In this document: piece after piece, positions 1 to 6,677 of the stretch
Position numbering within the stretch: position 1 is the first letter of the stretch
Layout: each line of letters starts with the position of its first letter
Source of the DNA: JAJEAD01 sp964420925
Lineage (GTDB): Bacteria > Pseudomonadota > Gammaproteobacteria > HK1
Assembly: GCA_964420925.1 (NCBI GenBank)
Contig: CAYQVB010000111.1
Coordinates: 1 to 27,038, forward strand
Direction: 5' to 3'
Length of the DNA: 27,038 nucleotides
The notes under the pieces: generated by a model
What the model was told of the DNA's origin: nothing
What the model saw: only the letters and a program-made list of their open reading frames with translations
The model's database searches: none
Position numbers and translations under genes: made by a program

Positions 1-2
1 TC

Positions 3-203
3 GCCGCCGACGTATTCGCCGGTCTCGTCGATGACCCCGCACTCCAGCTCCGCCGCGCTCATGTGCCACCACATGTCGACGTCGGCGGCGAGATCGACTG
101 GAAGCGCAAGATGGACGGATACCGCGACTGGATGGACCGCCATCCCGCGAGCCGGGCGGTCTGGGAGATCGCCCGCTACGGGGCGCCGCTACCTCGAAAC
201 TGA
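3..203 (+). CDS. 3' end of an unrecognised protein (partial at window edge)
   Basis: An open frame enters from the left edge and runs 66 codons to TGA at 201-203. The peptide has ordinary protein composition, with a tryptophan- and charge-rich C-terminus (GEIDWKRKMDGYRDWMDRHP, then AVWEIARYGAPLPRN), unlike the arginine-rich translations of the other frames here. I do not recognise the family. Its last 28 bp overlap tail-to-tail with the minus-strand PAPS-reductase-like gene. Given its neighbours it is probably mobile-element cargo. The start and most of the protein lie outside the window. Confidence 0.5.
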   Translation, partial: AADVFAGLVDDPALQLRRAHVPPHVDVGGEIDWKRKMDGYRDWMDRHPASRAVWEIARYGAPLPRN

Positions 204-1060
204 CGCGGTCCGCGGCCGCACCGGGCGATCCCCTTTGAGGCCCGGGGCTGGGACAACGTGTGGACGGCGCTCTCGACCGGAATGCCGGTCAGCTCCGGCA
301 GATACTTCCGCGTGGGCGAGAGCGTGTGGGCGATTCGCCGTTCGAGCTGCGCGTACTTGGCGTAGAGGTCCGGACGAAGCTCCGCCGCGCGGCGCAGGTC
401 TGATCGCGACCCGAAGATGCAGAAGCTGCAAGAACACCGACTCAACCCCAAGGAGTAGACCGGGTGCGGCGATTGGCCGGCCTCGGTGATGACGCGGAAC
501 ACGTCCTCCGTCGTGAGATCGAACACGGGCAGCCAGTCGTAGACCTCGCGGCCGGCGACGCTCATGCGCTCGTTGCGGCGCCAGGGGATGCGCTGCGCGC
601 GGTCGCGGCTCTCGTCGCGGCGAATCCCGATGGCATTGACGAGCCGTCCCTCGAAGCGCGGATGGGCCTTGAGGTAGCGGCGAAGCTCGCGTTCGATTGG
701 CGTAACCTTAAAGTCGCTCGTGCACCACCTTCTTGCGGAATCCGGCCACTTGGCCCTCTCCTCAACGCGTTGGAGGAGGGATTTCCCGGAGGCGACGCGC
801 GCCAGGATGAAGGGCACGCCTGACGGGATCGTGTTCTCGATGTGCGCCCGGGTTCCGGCCCACTCGACCTCGCCGAGCGGGGCATGGACGATGAGAAGCT
901 GTTCGCGGGGGACGATGCGCGCGAGCAGGATCGTCATGCACTGGCTGTCCTTGCCACCGCTGGAATTGACCGCGATGAGTGCGCCGCGTTCGATCAGATC
1001 CCGGCATTGGGCGGGAACGGGGATGCCGCACCGGCGGCGGAGCGATCGGGGGCGGCTCAT
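176..1060 (-). CDS. PAPS-reductase-like PP-loop protein (COG0175 type)
   Basis: This 294-residue protein is of the phosphoadenosine-phosphosulfate reductase / adenine-nucleotide alpha-hydrolase (PP-loop) family. The ATP-pyrophosphatase loop SSGGKDSQ lies at residues 33-40, RWCTSDFKVTP at about 111-121, and GIRRDESRDR at about 145-154. A cysteine cluster RCSCSFC (C209, C211, C214) could bind metal or an iron-sulfur centre. The C-terminal ECGIH-type motif of assimilatory CysH is absent, so sulfate assimilation is unlikely. Known relatives in plasmids, phages and islands include DndC-like proteins of DNA phosphorothioation, but no dnd partners are visible. The ATG overlaps the stop of the upstream 78-residue gene (ATGA), so the two are probably translated together. 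The exact reaction is unknown. Confidence 0.8.
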   Translation of the reverse strand: MSRPRSLRRRCGIPVPAQCRDLIERGALIAVNSSGGKDSQCMTILLARIVPREQLLIVHAPLGEVEWAGTRAHIENTIPSGVPFILARVASGKSLLQRVEERAKWPDSARRWCTSDFKVTPIERELRRYLKAHPRFEGRLVNAIGIRRDESRDRAQRIPWRRNERMSVAGREVYDWLPVFDLTTEDVFRVITEAGQSPHPVYSLGLSRCSCSFCIFGSRSDLRRAAELRPDLYAKYAQLERRIAHTLSPTRKYLPELTGIPVESAVHTLSQPRASKGIARCGRGPRQFRGSGAP

Positions 1061-1293
1061 GCCTCGCGCCCGTCATGGTCGGTGAGCTTCATGTCGGGCG
1101 TGACGCTGACGAACAGCGGCGAGACGACGTACTCGGGCTCGGCTCCGCTTTCGTCGGGCGGGCACCGGTTGACGGGAACGATCGCCGCGGCGGGCGATCC
1201 TCCGACGAAGCAGGAAAAGAGGGCGAAGTTGTCGTGCATGCCGCTGGTCAGCGCCTCGAAGGCGCGGCGGTGTTCCTCGGTGATGTGGGTCAT
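1057..1293 (-). CDS. Small conserved-looking protein, 78 aa, function unknown
   Basis: A 78-residue soluble protein begins at ATG 1293, preceded by GGGAGA six bases upstream on the minus strand. It starts MTHITEEHRRAFEALTSGMH and has a hydrophobic core segment (NFALFSCFVGGSPAAAIVPV). There are no membrane segments or catalytic motifs I recognise. From memory, similar short proteins occur on proteobacterial plasmids and integrative elements. Its stop overlaps the start of the PAPS-reductase-like gene by 4 bp (ATGA), so the two form an operon and may work together. The role is unknown. Confidence 0.75.
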   Translation of the reverse strand: MTHITEEHRRAFEALTSGMHDNFALFSCFVGGSPAAAIVPVNRCPPDESGAEPEYVVSPLFVSVTPDMKLTDHDGREA

Positions 1294-1568
1294 GGCGGCT
1301 CTCCCGGTGGCGGCGCTGCGCAGGGGCCGCTCTGCGGGCTCCCGCGGTTCGCCCGGCTCGAGCCGGCCGCGACCTCCTGGCGGGGGACATCCCGTCGGCG
1401 GCGAGAGAAACGTCGGGTGTGGGGGACGTAGCCAGGTGCGCTCGGCGGCGGGCTGACCGATGGGACGGAAAGCGCTACCGTTTGCGCGCCGGGTGCGAGA
1501 GGGGACTCGGGGGCAAACGGGTCGATGGCCCGGCGCACCCGCGGTGCCGGTGCCGGGCGGAGGCGGCG
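1294..1568. promoter_or_regulatory. Divergent intergenic region
   Basis: About 275 bp separate the minus-strand 78-aa/PP-loop pair from the plus-strand gene at 1569, so promoters for both directions should lie here. The stretch is very GC-rich. A longer in-frame start at 1419 exists for the plus gene, but the added peptide is arginine/cysteine-rich and does not look like protein. I could not identify convincing -35/-10 boxes. Confidence 0.35.
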
Positions 1569-2426
1569 ATGTTGAAGCGGGAATTGTCGGACTGGCCGGG
1601 TGGCGTGGAGTCGGTGTGGCCGCTGCTCGATGCCGAGAGCATTCGGGCGCTGAGAGCCGGGGCTCCGCCTGACAACAGTGCGCTGCGCGTTTCGTCGGAA
1701 CTCAAGGAGAAGGAGCTGGCCGGATCGGCCTTCGTCGGCAATGCGATGGTTCTAATGCGCGCGGGTGCCGAGGGGGAGGAAGGTCTGCGGATAACGTCGA
1801 ACGGTACTCTTTCGCTCGCGAGCGTGGCGAGGATGCGAGCCGCGATGACCTGGCCGGACATGGAAGCGACGGAGCATTTTCGCGACGGAACGAAGTACCG
1901 GGAACGGGACCTGTGGGAGCTGCACCTGCTGCGGCGGATGGTGCAGGAGGCGGGGCTGATCGAGCGCGGCGCCCGCTCATTCGAGCTGACGGCGCCGGGA
2001 CGCAGGATGCTGGAGTCGGGGAACCGGGGCGCGCTTCAGGCGCTGTTGTTCCGGGTGTTCTTCTGGCGCATGGATCTTTCGCTGTTCGTGGGATGGAATG
2101 GCCGCCGCGTGCCGGGCCGATGGCCGCAGAACGACATCGCAGCGGTGCTGTGGGCGCTCGCCGGGGTGGCCGACGAATGGCAGAGCGCCGACACGCTCGC
2201 CGTGTCGTGCACCGATCCCGAGAATCCGGTCCCGTACGGCTACCGCGGGCGGCCTGCGATGCTGTTCGTGTCGCGCGTTCTCGTGCCGCTGTGCTGGTTC
2301 GGAGTAATGGAATGGAGAGAGATGCAGGAGATGTTCGACGTTCGGCGCTGGCGCAAGACCGGTTTGTTCGACCGTCTGCTGTCGTTCAACGTCCGGCTCG
2401 CGGACAGCCGGCCGGGTGGGCACTAG
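1569..2426 (+). CDS. Unknown protein with possible winged-helix segment
   Basis: The protein is 285 residues from ATG 1569, preceded by GGAGG at 1559-1563. I preferred this start over the upstream one at 1419 because of that site and because the upstream extension is low-complexity. It begins MLKRELSDWPGGVESVWPLL. A central stretch (RDLWELHLLRRMVQEAGLIE followed by RGARSFELTAPGRRML) has the pattern of a winged-helix: helix, turn, then a wing with a TAPGRRML-type end as in MarR/ArsR-like or plasmid-borne proteins. The C-terminal half is tryptophan-rich. I do not recognise a named family. It stands alone on the plus strand between the PP-loop pair and the DUF3800 gene and is most likely element cargo. 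Confidence 0.6.
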   Translation: MLKRELSDWPGGVESVWPLLDAESIRALRAGAPPDNSALRVSSELKEKELAGSAFVGNAMVLMRAGAEGEEGLRITSNGTLSLASVARMRAAMTWPDMEATEHFRDGTKYRERDLWELHLLRRMVQEAGLIERGARSFELTAPGRRMLESGNRGALQALLFRVFFWRMDLSLFVGWNGRRVPGRWPQNDIAAVLWALAGVADEWQSADTLAVSCTDPENPVPYGYRGRPAMLFVSRVLVPLCWFGVMEWREMQEMFDVRRWRKTGLFDRLLSFNVRLADSRPGGH

Positions 2427-2556
2427 CCGTCGCGGGGACGGGGCGGCTGGCTCGGCCGCCCCGGTCCATCAGTAGATCCACGAGGCGGCCATGATGAATT
2501 CAACGGCGGCCTGTTCGCTCCTGGGATAGAGTGCCGGCGGCGACAAGGGGCGGCTC

Positions 2557-3408
2557 ATGTACTTCTTCTATTTCGACGAATCGGGCTCCCGCGATCCCTC
2601 GGCCGGTACCGCGGAGAAGCCGAAGGACCATCTCTACGTCCTTCTCGCCGTCGGGATGTACGAAGGCCAATGGCGGCCCTTCGAGACCGAGATTTCCGGC
2701 CTGAAGCTCGAACTCGCCGACGGGCTGTCGCGCCAGGGCGAGGGCCGATTCGAGCTGGCCGATTGCGAGGTCAAGTCGAACTGGGTCCGCATTCCGCGCG
2801 AGCGCGAGAAGCGCAGCCGGTTTCTTCACGGACTGAGCGCCGCCGATCTGACGCGGCTCACCGACGCCTATTTCGACCAGGTCGCCAGGCGCCACACCGT
2901 CATCATGGCGAGCGTGGTCGACAAGCGGTTCCTCCACGACGGCACGACCCATGAGACGCTGCACATGACGGCCTACGAGTTCCTGCTGGAGCGCATTCAG
3001 CACTACATGAGGCAGTACCACCCGAAGCATCGCGCGCTGATCGTGATGGACGACACGAGCCGGCAGCTCAACCGCGCGGTCGCGATGAAGCATGCCTCGT
3101 TCCAGAGGGCGGGAAACCGGAACATGACGTTTCCGGCGATCGTCGAGTATCCATTCTTCACGCGCAGCGAGCTGTCGAACGGCGTCCAGCTCGCCGACCT
3201 GCTGGCCTATAGCGTTTACCGCGCCTTCAAGGGCGAGGACCTCGGCTATCCGTATTTCGAGAGGGTGCTGGGGAACTTCTATCGGCGGCGGCAGGGAACG
3301 GCGCTCGACGGATTGAAGGTCTGGCCGGATCGCTCGCCGCTGTGCGCGTTGGCGACGAAGGCGTGGGAGTCATACCAACAAAAAACCCTCCGCACGGAGG
3401 GTCAGTGA
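2557..3408 (+). CDS. DUF3800-family protein
   Basis: This 283-residue protein has the hallmarks of DUF3800: an N-terminal FFYFDESGS strand (residues 3-11), a middle strand with acidic residues ALIVMDDTSRQLNRAV, and a C-terminal block ELSNGVQLADLLAYSVYRAF. From memory the family is thought to have an RNase-H-like fold with conserved acidic residues, and it is often found in mobile elements and next to defence genes. Its biochemical role is not established. The spacing of acidic residues (D8, E9 and the central MDD) is what such a metal-dependent fold would need. The stop codon lies just downstream of a perfect hairpin embedded in the last codons. Confidence 0.85.
   Translation: MYFFYFDESGSRDPSAGTAEKPKDHLYVLLAVGMYEGQWRPFETEISGLKLELADGLSRQGEGRFELADCEVKSNWVRIPREREKRSRFLHGLSAADLTRLTDAYFDQVARRHTVIMASVVDKRFLHDGTTHETLHMTAYEFLLERIQHYMRQYHPKHRALIVMDDTSRQLNRAVAMKHASFQRAGNRNMTFPAIVEYPFFTRSELSNGVQLADLLAYSVYRAFKGEDLGYPYFERVLGNFYRRRQGTALDGLKVWPDRSPLCALATKAWESYQQKTLRTEGQ
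3375..3402 (-). terminator. Intrinsic terminator for the recombinase operon, inside the DUF3800 3' end
   Basis: ACCCTCCG (3385-3392) and CGGAGGGT (3395-3402) form a perfect 8-bp stem with a 2-base spacer. Read on the minus strand the stem is followed by TTTTTTGTTGG, the classic intrinsic-terminator layout. It would stop transcription arriving from the minus-strand recombinase genes. It lies within the last codons of the plus-strand DUF3800 gene. Confidence 0.65.
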
Positions 3409-3602
3409 TGTCAGGCTGGGCGAACCATATCGAGCCCATCAAGGGCACCCGACGACGAATATGTCGCACGTAGATGCGCCACTGTCAATCCCGGGGTCGT
3501 TGGAATGTCGGCATCCTCGAACGCTGACTGGATGAGACCTGGCGCCGGGGCACCGGGCCATCGACCGGCCGTGCGGTGCGCGCGAATGAGGGAGGGAGCG
3601 GT
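3409..3602. other. Non-coding gap between DUF3800 and recombinase genes
   Basis: This stretch of 194 bp lies downstream of the minus-strand recombinases and before their terminator. I looked for a tRNA, an excisionase-sized gene and an attachment-site copy and saw nothing convincing. It may be an untranslated 3' region. Confidence 0.3.
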
Positions 3603-4799
3603 CTACAGGATGTCGTCGGCGATGCTGACAGCGATGCGCTCGGCGGATTCCCCGACCGAATCGCGCGCGAGATGCGCATAGCGCGCGGTCGTCTCCACCC
3701 TGCGGTGACCGAGCAGCCGGCCGATGATCGGCAGCCCCTCGCCGAGCGCGAGAGCCCGCGAGGCGAAGCTGTGCCTGATGTCGTGGATGCGCACGTCGTG
3801 AAGCCCGGCCTTCGTGCGGATGCTCTGCCACGCCCCGTCGATGTCGGCCATGTGCGTGCCCGGCTTCGCGCCCGGAACGACCCATGGATTGCCCGGCTCG
3901 CGCGCCAGGGCCTTCAGCACGTTCACCGCCGACGGCGACAGGTGGACCGTGCGGTCGCCGGTCTTCCCATTGACGATGCGCATCTCCGCCCGGTCGAGAT
4001 CGACATGCTTCCAGGGCAGGGTCATGATTTCGGTCTTGCGGCAGCCTGTAAGCATCAGCAGGCGGATCGTCGTGATCGCCCCGCCCGATACCTGGCTGTG
4101 GTTGCCCGAGACCTCGTCCAGTACCTGCCCGAGGCGGGTGAACTCGGCGTCGGTCAGGAAGCGTTCGCGCTTGCGCTTCGGGTTCATCGGAATCGACCGG
4201 CAGGGATCGTCATGGTCCTCGGGCACCATGTTCCAGCCCTTCGCGAGCTTGTACATGTAGGTCAGGGTCTCGACCACCATGTTGGCCATCGCCGGCGTCT
4301 CGCACATGCTCTCGTGCAGCGCCATGACGTGGCCGCGCTCGACGGCGGCGATCGGCAGCCTGCCGAGGGCCGGCACGATGTGGCGGTTGACGACGCTGCG
4401 GGCCGTCCTCTGCGTCTTCGGCTTGCAGCGAACCGCGACATGCTCCTCGAGATAGCGCCTGGCCAGGTCGGCGACCGTCGGGCCGCCGGCGTGCTTCGCC
4501 GGGAGCGGCAGCGGGACCGGCTCCTCGCCGGCCTTGACCCGTGCGATGATGAGGGCTGCGCGCTGGCGCGCCTGCTCGGCGCTGAGCACCGGGTGGCGCC
4601 CCACCGTAATCCGCCGTCCCTTGTGCGGATTGTCCGGCCCGTCCGGTCCGCGCGCCTGGGCGACGAAGACCTTGCCGCCGGTCGGATACACCCGGACCCC
4701 GAAGCCGGTGAGCTCGCGGTCCCAGAATACCGTGTCGCGCTCGACCGAGAGCGCCGCCACCGTGCGGTTGGAGAGCTTCCTGGTTTGCAGCACCGCCAT
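3603..4799 (-). CDS. Tyrosine recombinase / integrase, downstream copy
   Basis: This is a 398-residue phage-type integrase. The N-terminal arm-binding region (about 1-90) has the integrase pattern FWDRELTGFGVRVYPTGGKV. A core-binding domain follows (about 105-205), then the catalytic domain. The tyrosine-recombinase residues are all present: R254 (TGCRKTEI), K279, H339 and R342 (HDIRHSFASR), H365 (LLGHRRVETT) and Y374 (ARYAHL). It should catalyse strand exchange between element and host attachment sites. The gene starts 14 bp after the stop of a second integrase in the same orientation. About half of the residues match between the two over the core-binding region (44-46 of about 92 by eye), so they arose by an old duplication or were recruited as a pair. 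Confidence 0.95.
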   Translation of the reverse strand: MAVLQTRKLSNRTVAALSVERDTVFWDRELTGFGVRVYPTGGKVFVAQARGPDGPDNPHKGRRITVGRHPVLSAEQARQRAALIIARVKAGEEPVPLPLPAKHAGGPTVADLARRYLEEHVAVRCKPKTQRTARSVVNRHIVPALGRLPIAAVERGHVMALHESMCETPAMANMVVETLTYMYKLAKGWNMVPEDHDDPCRSIPMNPKRKRERFLTDAEFTRLGQVLDEVSGNHSQVSGGAITTIRLLMLTGCRKTEIMTLPWKHVDLDRAEMRIVNGKTGDRTVHLSPSAVNVLKALAREPGNPWVVPGAKPGTHMADIDGAWQSIRTKAGLHDVRIHDIRHSFASRALALGEGLPIIGRLLGHRRVETTARYAHLARDSVGESAERIAVSIADDIL

Positions 4800-4813
4800 C
4801 GCCCGCGCCCTCC

Positions 4814-5998
4814 CTACGCCGCCTCGGCGTCCTGCGGCACGAGGTGGGCGCCGATGCTGTCGCCGGTGCGCGCGGCGGCGGCCTTCTCGGCGTCGTGCAC
4901 CAGGTGCGCATAACGGGCGGTGGTGCCGACCTTCGAATGCCCGAGAAGCCGGCCGATCATGGTCAGGCTCTCGCCGAGCGCGAGCGCCCGCGAGGCATGA
5001 CTGTGCCGCAGGTCATGGATGCGCACGCCCTCCAGACCGGCGCGGTCCCGGATGCGGTTCCAGTAGTAGTTGAGGCCCGGCAGGTGGATGCCGTGCTTCT
5101 GGCTCCGGATGACCCAGGGAATGCCCTCAACGCGCTCGATGCCGTCGAGCACCTTCAGGGCCGGCGTCGTGAGCGGCACCATGCGCGGGCCACGCTTGCC
5201 GTCGCGGAGCCTGAACTCGCCCGCCGTGTGGTCCACGTCGTCCCAACGCAGCGTGAGGATTTCGGACTTGCGGCAGCCGGTCAGGATCAGCAGCCGGATC
5301 GCCGCGATGGCGGGCGGCCACATCGAGCCGTCCGCCTCGACTTCCCGGAGCGCCGCGCCGACGCTGCGATACTCCTCCGGCGTCAGGAAGCGCTCGCGGG
5401 ACTGCTCGCGGTAGTGCCTGACCGCCTTGCAGGGATTGCGGTGCCGGGGCACAAGCTCCCAGGTTTGCGCCAGCGAGAACATCTTCGAGAGCATCGAGAC
5501 GACGTGGTTGGCCATCGCCGGCGTGTCGCGCAGGCGGTCATGGAGCTCGATGACGTGACTGGACCGGACGTCCTTCACCGCCATCGTCCCGAGCGCCGGG
5601 ACGATGTGCCGGTCGATGGCGGTGCGGTAGAGCTTCTCCGTCTTGGGCTTGCAGTGGACCTTCACATAGGCGCGCATGCAGCGCGCCGCGAGATCGGCGA
5701 CGGTGGGGTCGGGCTCGGGCTCCGGCGGGATCGGGTCGAGGCCGCGCTTGATGCGGTCGATGATTTCGGCCGCCTCGCGGCGCCGCTGGTCGATCGCCTG
5801 CCCGGCGACGGGTCCGAGGGTGGCGCGCTTCAGGCCGGCGGGTCCGCGGGACTGGACGACGTAGACCTTGCGGCCGTTGCGCTGGACGCGCACGCCGAAG
5901 CCAGGGAGGTCCCGGTCCCAGTGGACGGCGTCCCTGCCGGTGGCCGGCAGGGCGGCGACGCTGCGGGTGGTGAGGCGGAGGGTGCTTCTCTTCGGCAT
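4814..5998 (-). CDS. Tyrosine recombinase / integrase, upstream copy
   Basis: This 394-residue integrase is the first gene of the tandem pair. The N-terminal arm-binding segment contains HWDRDLPGFGVRV, the core-binding domain runs about 95-195, and the catalytic residues are intact: R243 (TGCRKSEI), K268, H328 and R331 (HDLRHSHASR), H354 (LLGHSKVGTT) and Y363 (ARYAHL). Both copies therefore look active. They differ most in the arm-binding region, so they may recognise different arm sites. The start faces the inverted-repeat cluster at 6020-6220 and the truncated DUF1640 copy, as expected if the attachment site lies just upstream. No excisionase is seen. Confidence 0.95.
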   Translation of the reverse strand: MPKRSTLRLTTRSVAALPATGRDAVHWDRDLPGFGVRVQRNGRKVYVVQSRGPAGLKRATLGPVAGQAIDQRRREAAEIIDRIKRGLDPIPPEPEPDPTVADLAARCMRAYVKVHCKPKTEKLYRTAIDRHIVPALGTMAVKDVRSSHVIELHDRLRDTPAMANHVVSMLSKMFSLAQTWELVPRHRNPCKAVRHYREQSRERFLTPEEYRSVGAALREVEADGSMWPPAIAAIRLLILTGCRKSEILTLRWDDVDHTAGEFRLRDGKRGPRMVPLTTPALKVLDGIERVEGIPWVIRSQKHGIHLPGLNYYWNRIRDRAGLEGVRIHDLRHSHASRALALGESLTMIGRLLGHSKVGTTARYAHLVHDAEKAAAARTGDSIGAHLVPQDAEAA

Positions 5999-6232
5999 GG
6001 CGGCCCCCGGTGGCGCGTGCGGACCCGGTTGGACAGGGTCCGGATCGTGTCATCAAACCGCAAACGCGCGGCAGTAACCCGAGAGGTTAGCTTAGGGACC
6101 GCGTGTCCCCAAATCAAGGGGGTGGGAAGGCTGGAGGAAGAAAAAATCTAAATATTACGGTCAGTTAGGCACCGCGTGGCACTGCATGGACCCGACTGGC
6201 ACCGGGAGGGAAAAGGTGCCTGTCTTTCTGTC
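5999..6232. other. Putative attachment/regulatory region with clustered inverted repeats
   Basis: This non-coding stretch upstream of the recombinases holds several inverted repeats: CGGACCC/GGGTCCG (6020-6026 and 6036-6042), TAACC/GGTTA (6075-6079 and 6085-6089), GGGAC/GTCCC (6095-6099 and 6105-6109), and GGCACC/GGTGCC (6198-6203 and 6215-6220, followed by TGTCTTTCTGT). GGCAC recurs at 6168, 6178 and 6198. An A/T-rich patch lies at 6140-6157. Such features fit integrase promoter/operator and arm or core sites, and the last repeat could alternatively be a REP-like element. I infer that the element boundary lies in or near 6160-6235. Confidence 0.4.
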
Positions 6233-6361
6233 GCCAAGATCGAACTGGTGGCCGAGATTCGAGCCTCGAGCGCGGATCTCAAGAGCGAAATCCTGAAGTG
6301 GATGTTCAGTGCGATGGCGGTGCAGACCGCGCTTCTAGTCACCCTAATCAAGTTGATTTGA
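6233..6361 (+). pseudogene. 5'-truncated DUF1640-like paralog
   Basis: The frame encodes AKIELVAEIRASSADLKSEI, continuing through a single hydrophobic segment to VTLIKLI and a TGA at 6359-6361. It matches the C-terminal half of the intact DUF1640 gene at 6410. The first half is missing: upstream of 6233 the frame runs into the GGCACC repeat region with no credible start. The 43 remaining codons include one amino-acid change in the strongly conserved last 29 residues. I interpret it as a paralog cut by arrival of the integrative element. Confidence 0.6.
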
Positions 6362-6365
6362 CGGC
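6275..6365 (+). repeat. Direct repeat, copy A (3' end of DUF1640-like genes)
   Basis: These 91 bp match 6587-6677 with six mismatches by eye. Five are at synonymous positions and one changes Ser to Gly. The match includes the stop codon and the following ACGGC. The pattern suggests two gene copies that diverged under protein-level selection rather than a recent duplication. Confidence 0.85.
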
Positions 6366-6409
6366 GCGCCCTCCTCGCGATACTGCAGCGCCCAACACAC
6401 CGCCCCGGC

Positions 6410-6673
6410 ATGACCCAGGCCCTCAGAATTGATACGCTCGCTTTTGCGCGAAAGCTCAAGGAGGCGGGCGCGGACGAAAGGCTCGCCGAAGCGATCGTGG
6501 AGGGCTTCAGTGCGGTGGACACATCGGAAATCGCCACCAAATCAGATCTCGCACTGCTCAAGACCGAGTTGAGAGCCGATATGGCCGACCTCAAGAGCGA
6601 AATCCTGAAGTGGATGTTCGGTGCGATGGCGGTGCAGACCGCGCTCCTCGTCACCCTGATCAAGCTGATTTGA
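6410..6673 (+). CDS. DUF1640 / CCDC90-like coiled-coil membrane protein
   Basis: This 87-residue protein starts MTQALRIDTLAFARKLKEAG, continues with ERLAEAIVEGF and a charged coiled coil (about 40-68, KSDLALLKTELRADMADLKS), and ends in one transmembrane helix (GAMAVQTALLVTLIKLI). This is the layout of the DUF1640 family, whose eukaryotic relatives (CCDC90/MCUR1) sit in the inner mitochondrial membrane. The bacterial role is unknown. It should be a single-pass inner-membrane protein that oligomerises through the coiled coil. Its stop overlaps a TTG start of the HAD gene (TTGA). A truncated paralog lies just upstream. Confidence 0.85.
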   Translation: MTQALRIDTLAFARKLKEAGADERLAEAIVEGFSAVDTSEIATKSDLALLKTELRADMADLKSEILKWMFGAMAVQTALLVTLIKLI

Positions 6674-6677
6674 CGGC
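6587..6677 (+). repeat. Direct repeat, copy B (3' end of intact DUF1640 gene)
   Basis: This is the partner of 6275-6365, offset by 312 bp. The matching stretch begins within the coiled-coil codons and ends 4 bp after the stop codon. Confidence 0.85.

Noticed and set aside
176..1060. PP-loop protein as assimilatory CysH or as DndC of a phosphorothioation system
   Set aside because: The C-terminal CysH motif is missing and no dndB/D/E or other sulfur-assimilation genes are visible; kept as an unassigned family member.
3409..3602. Possible tRNA or attachment site downstream of the recombinases
   Set aside because: A GTTCGA-like stretch on the minus strand lacks matching stems, and no repeat of the 5999-6232 region was found.
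3576..6151. Long plus-strand frames (445 and 435 codons) over the recombinases
   Set aside because: Both are antisense to two recombinases with complete catalytic residues.
6176..6232. GTG start for the truncated DUF1640-like frame
   Set aside because: The peptide from 6176 to 6232 is unlike the family N-terminus and crosses the GGCACC inverted repeat, so I treat only 6233-6361 as gene remnant.
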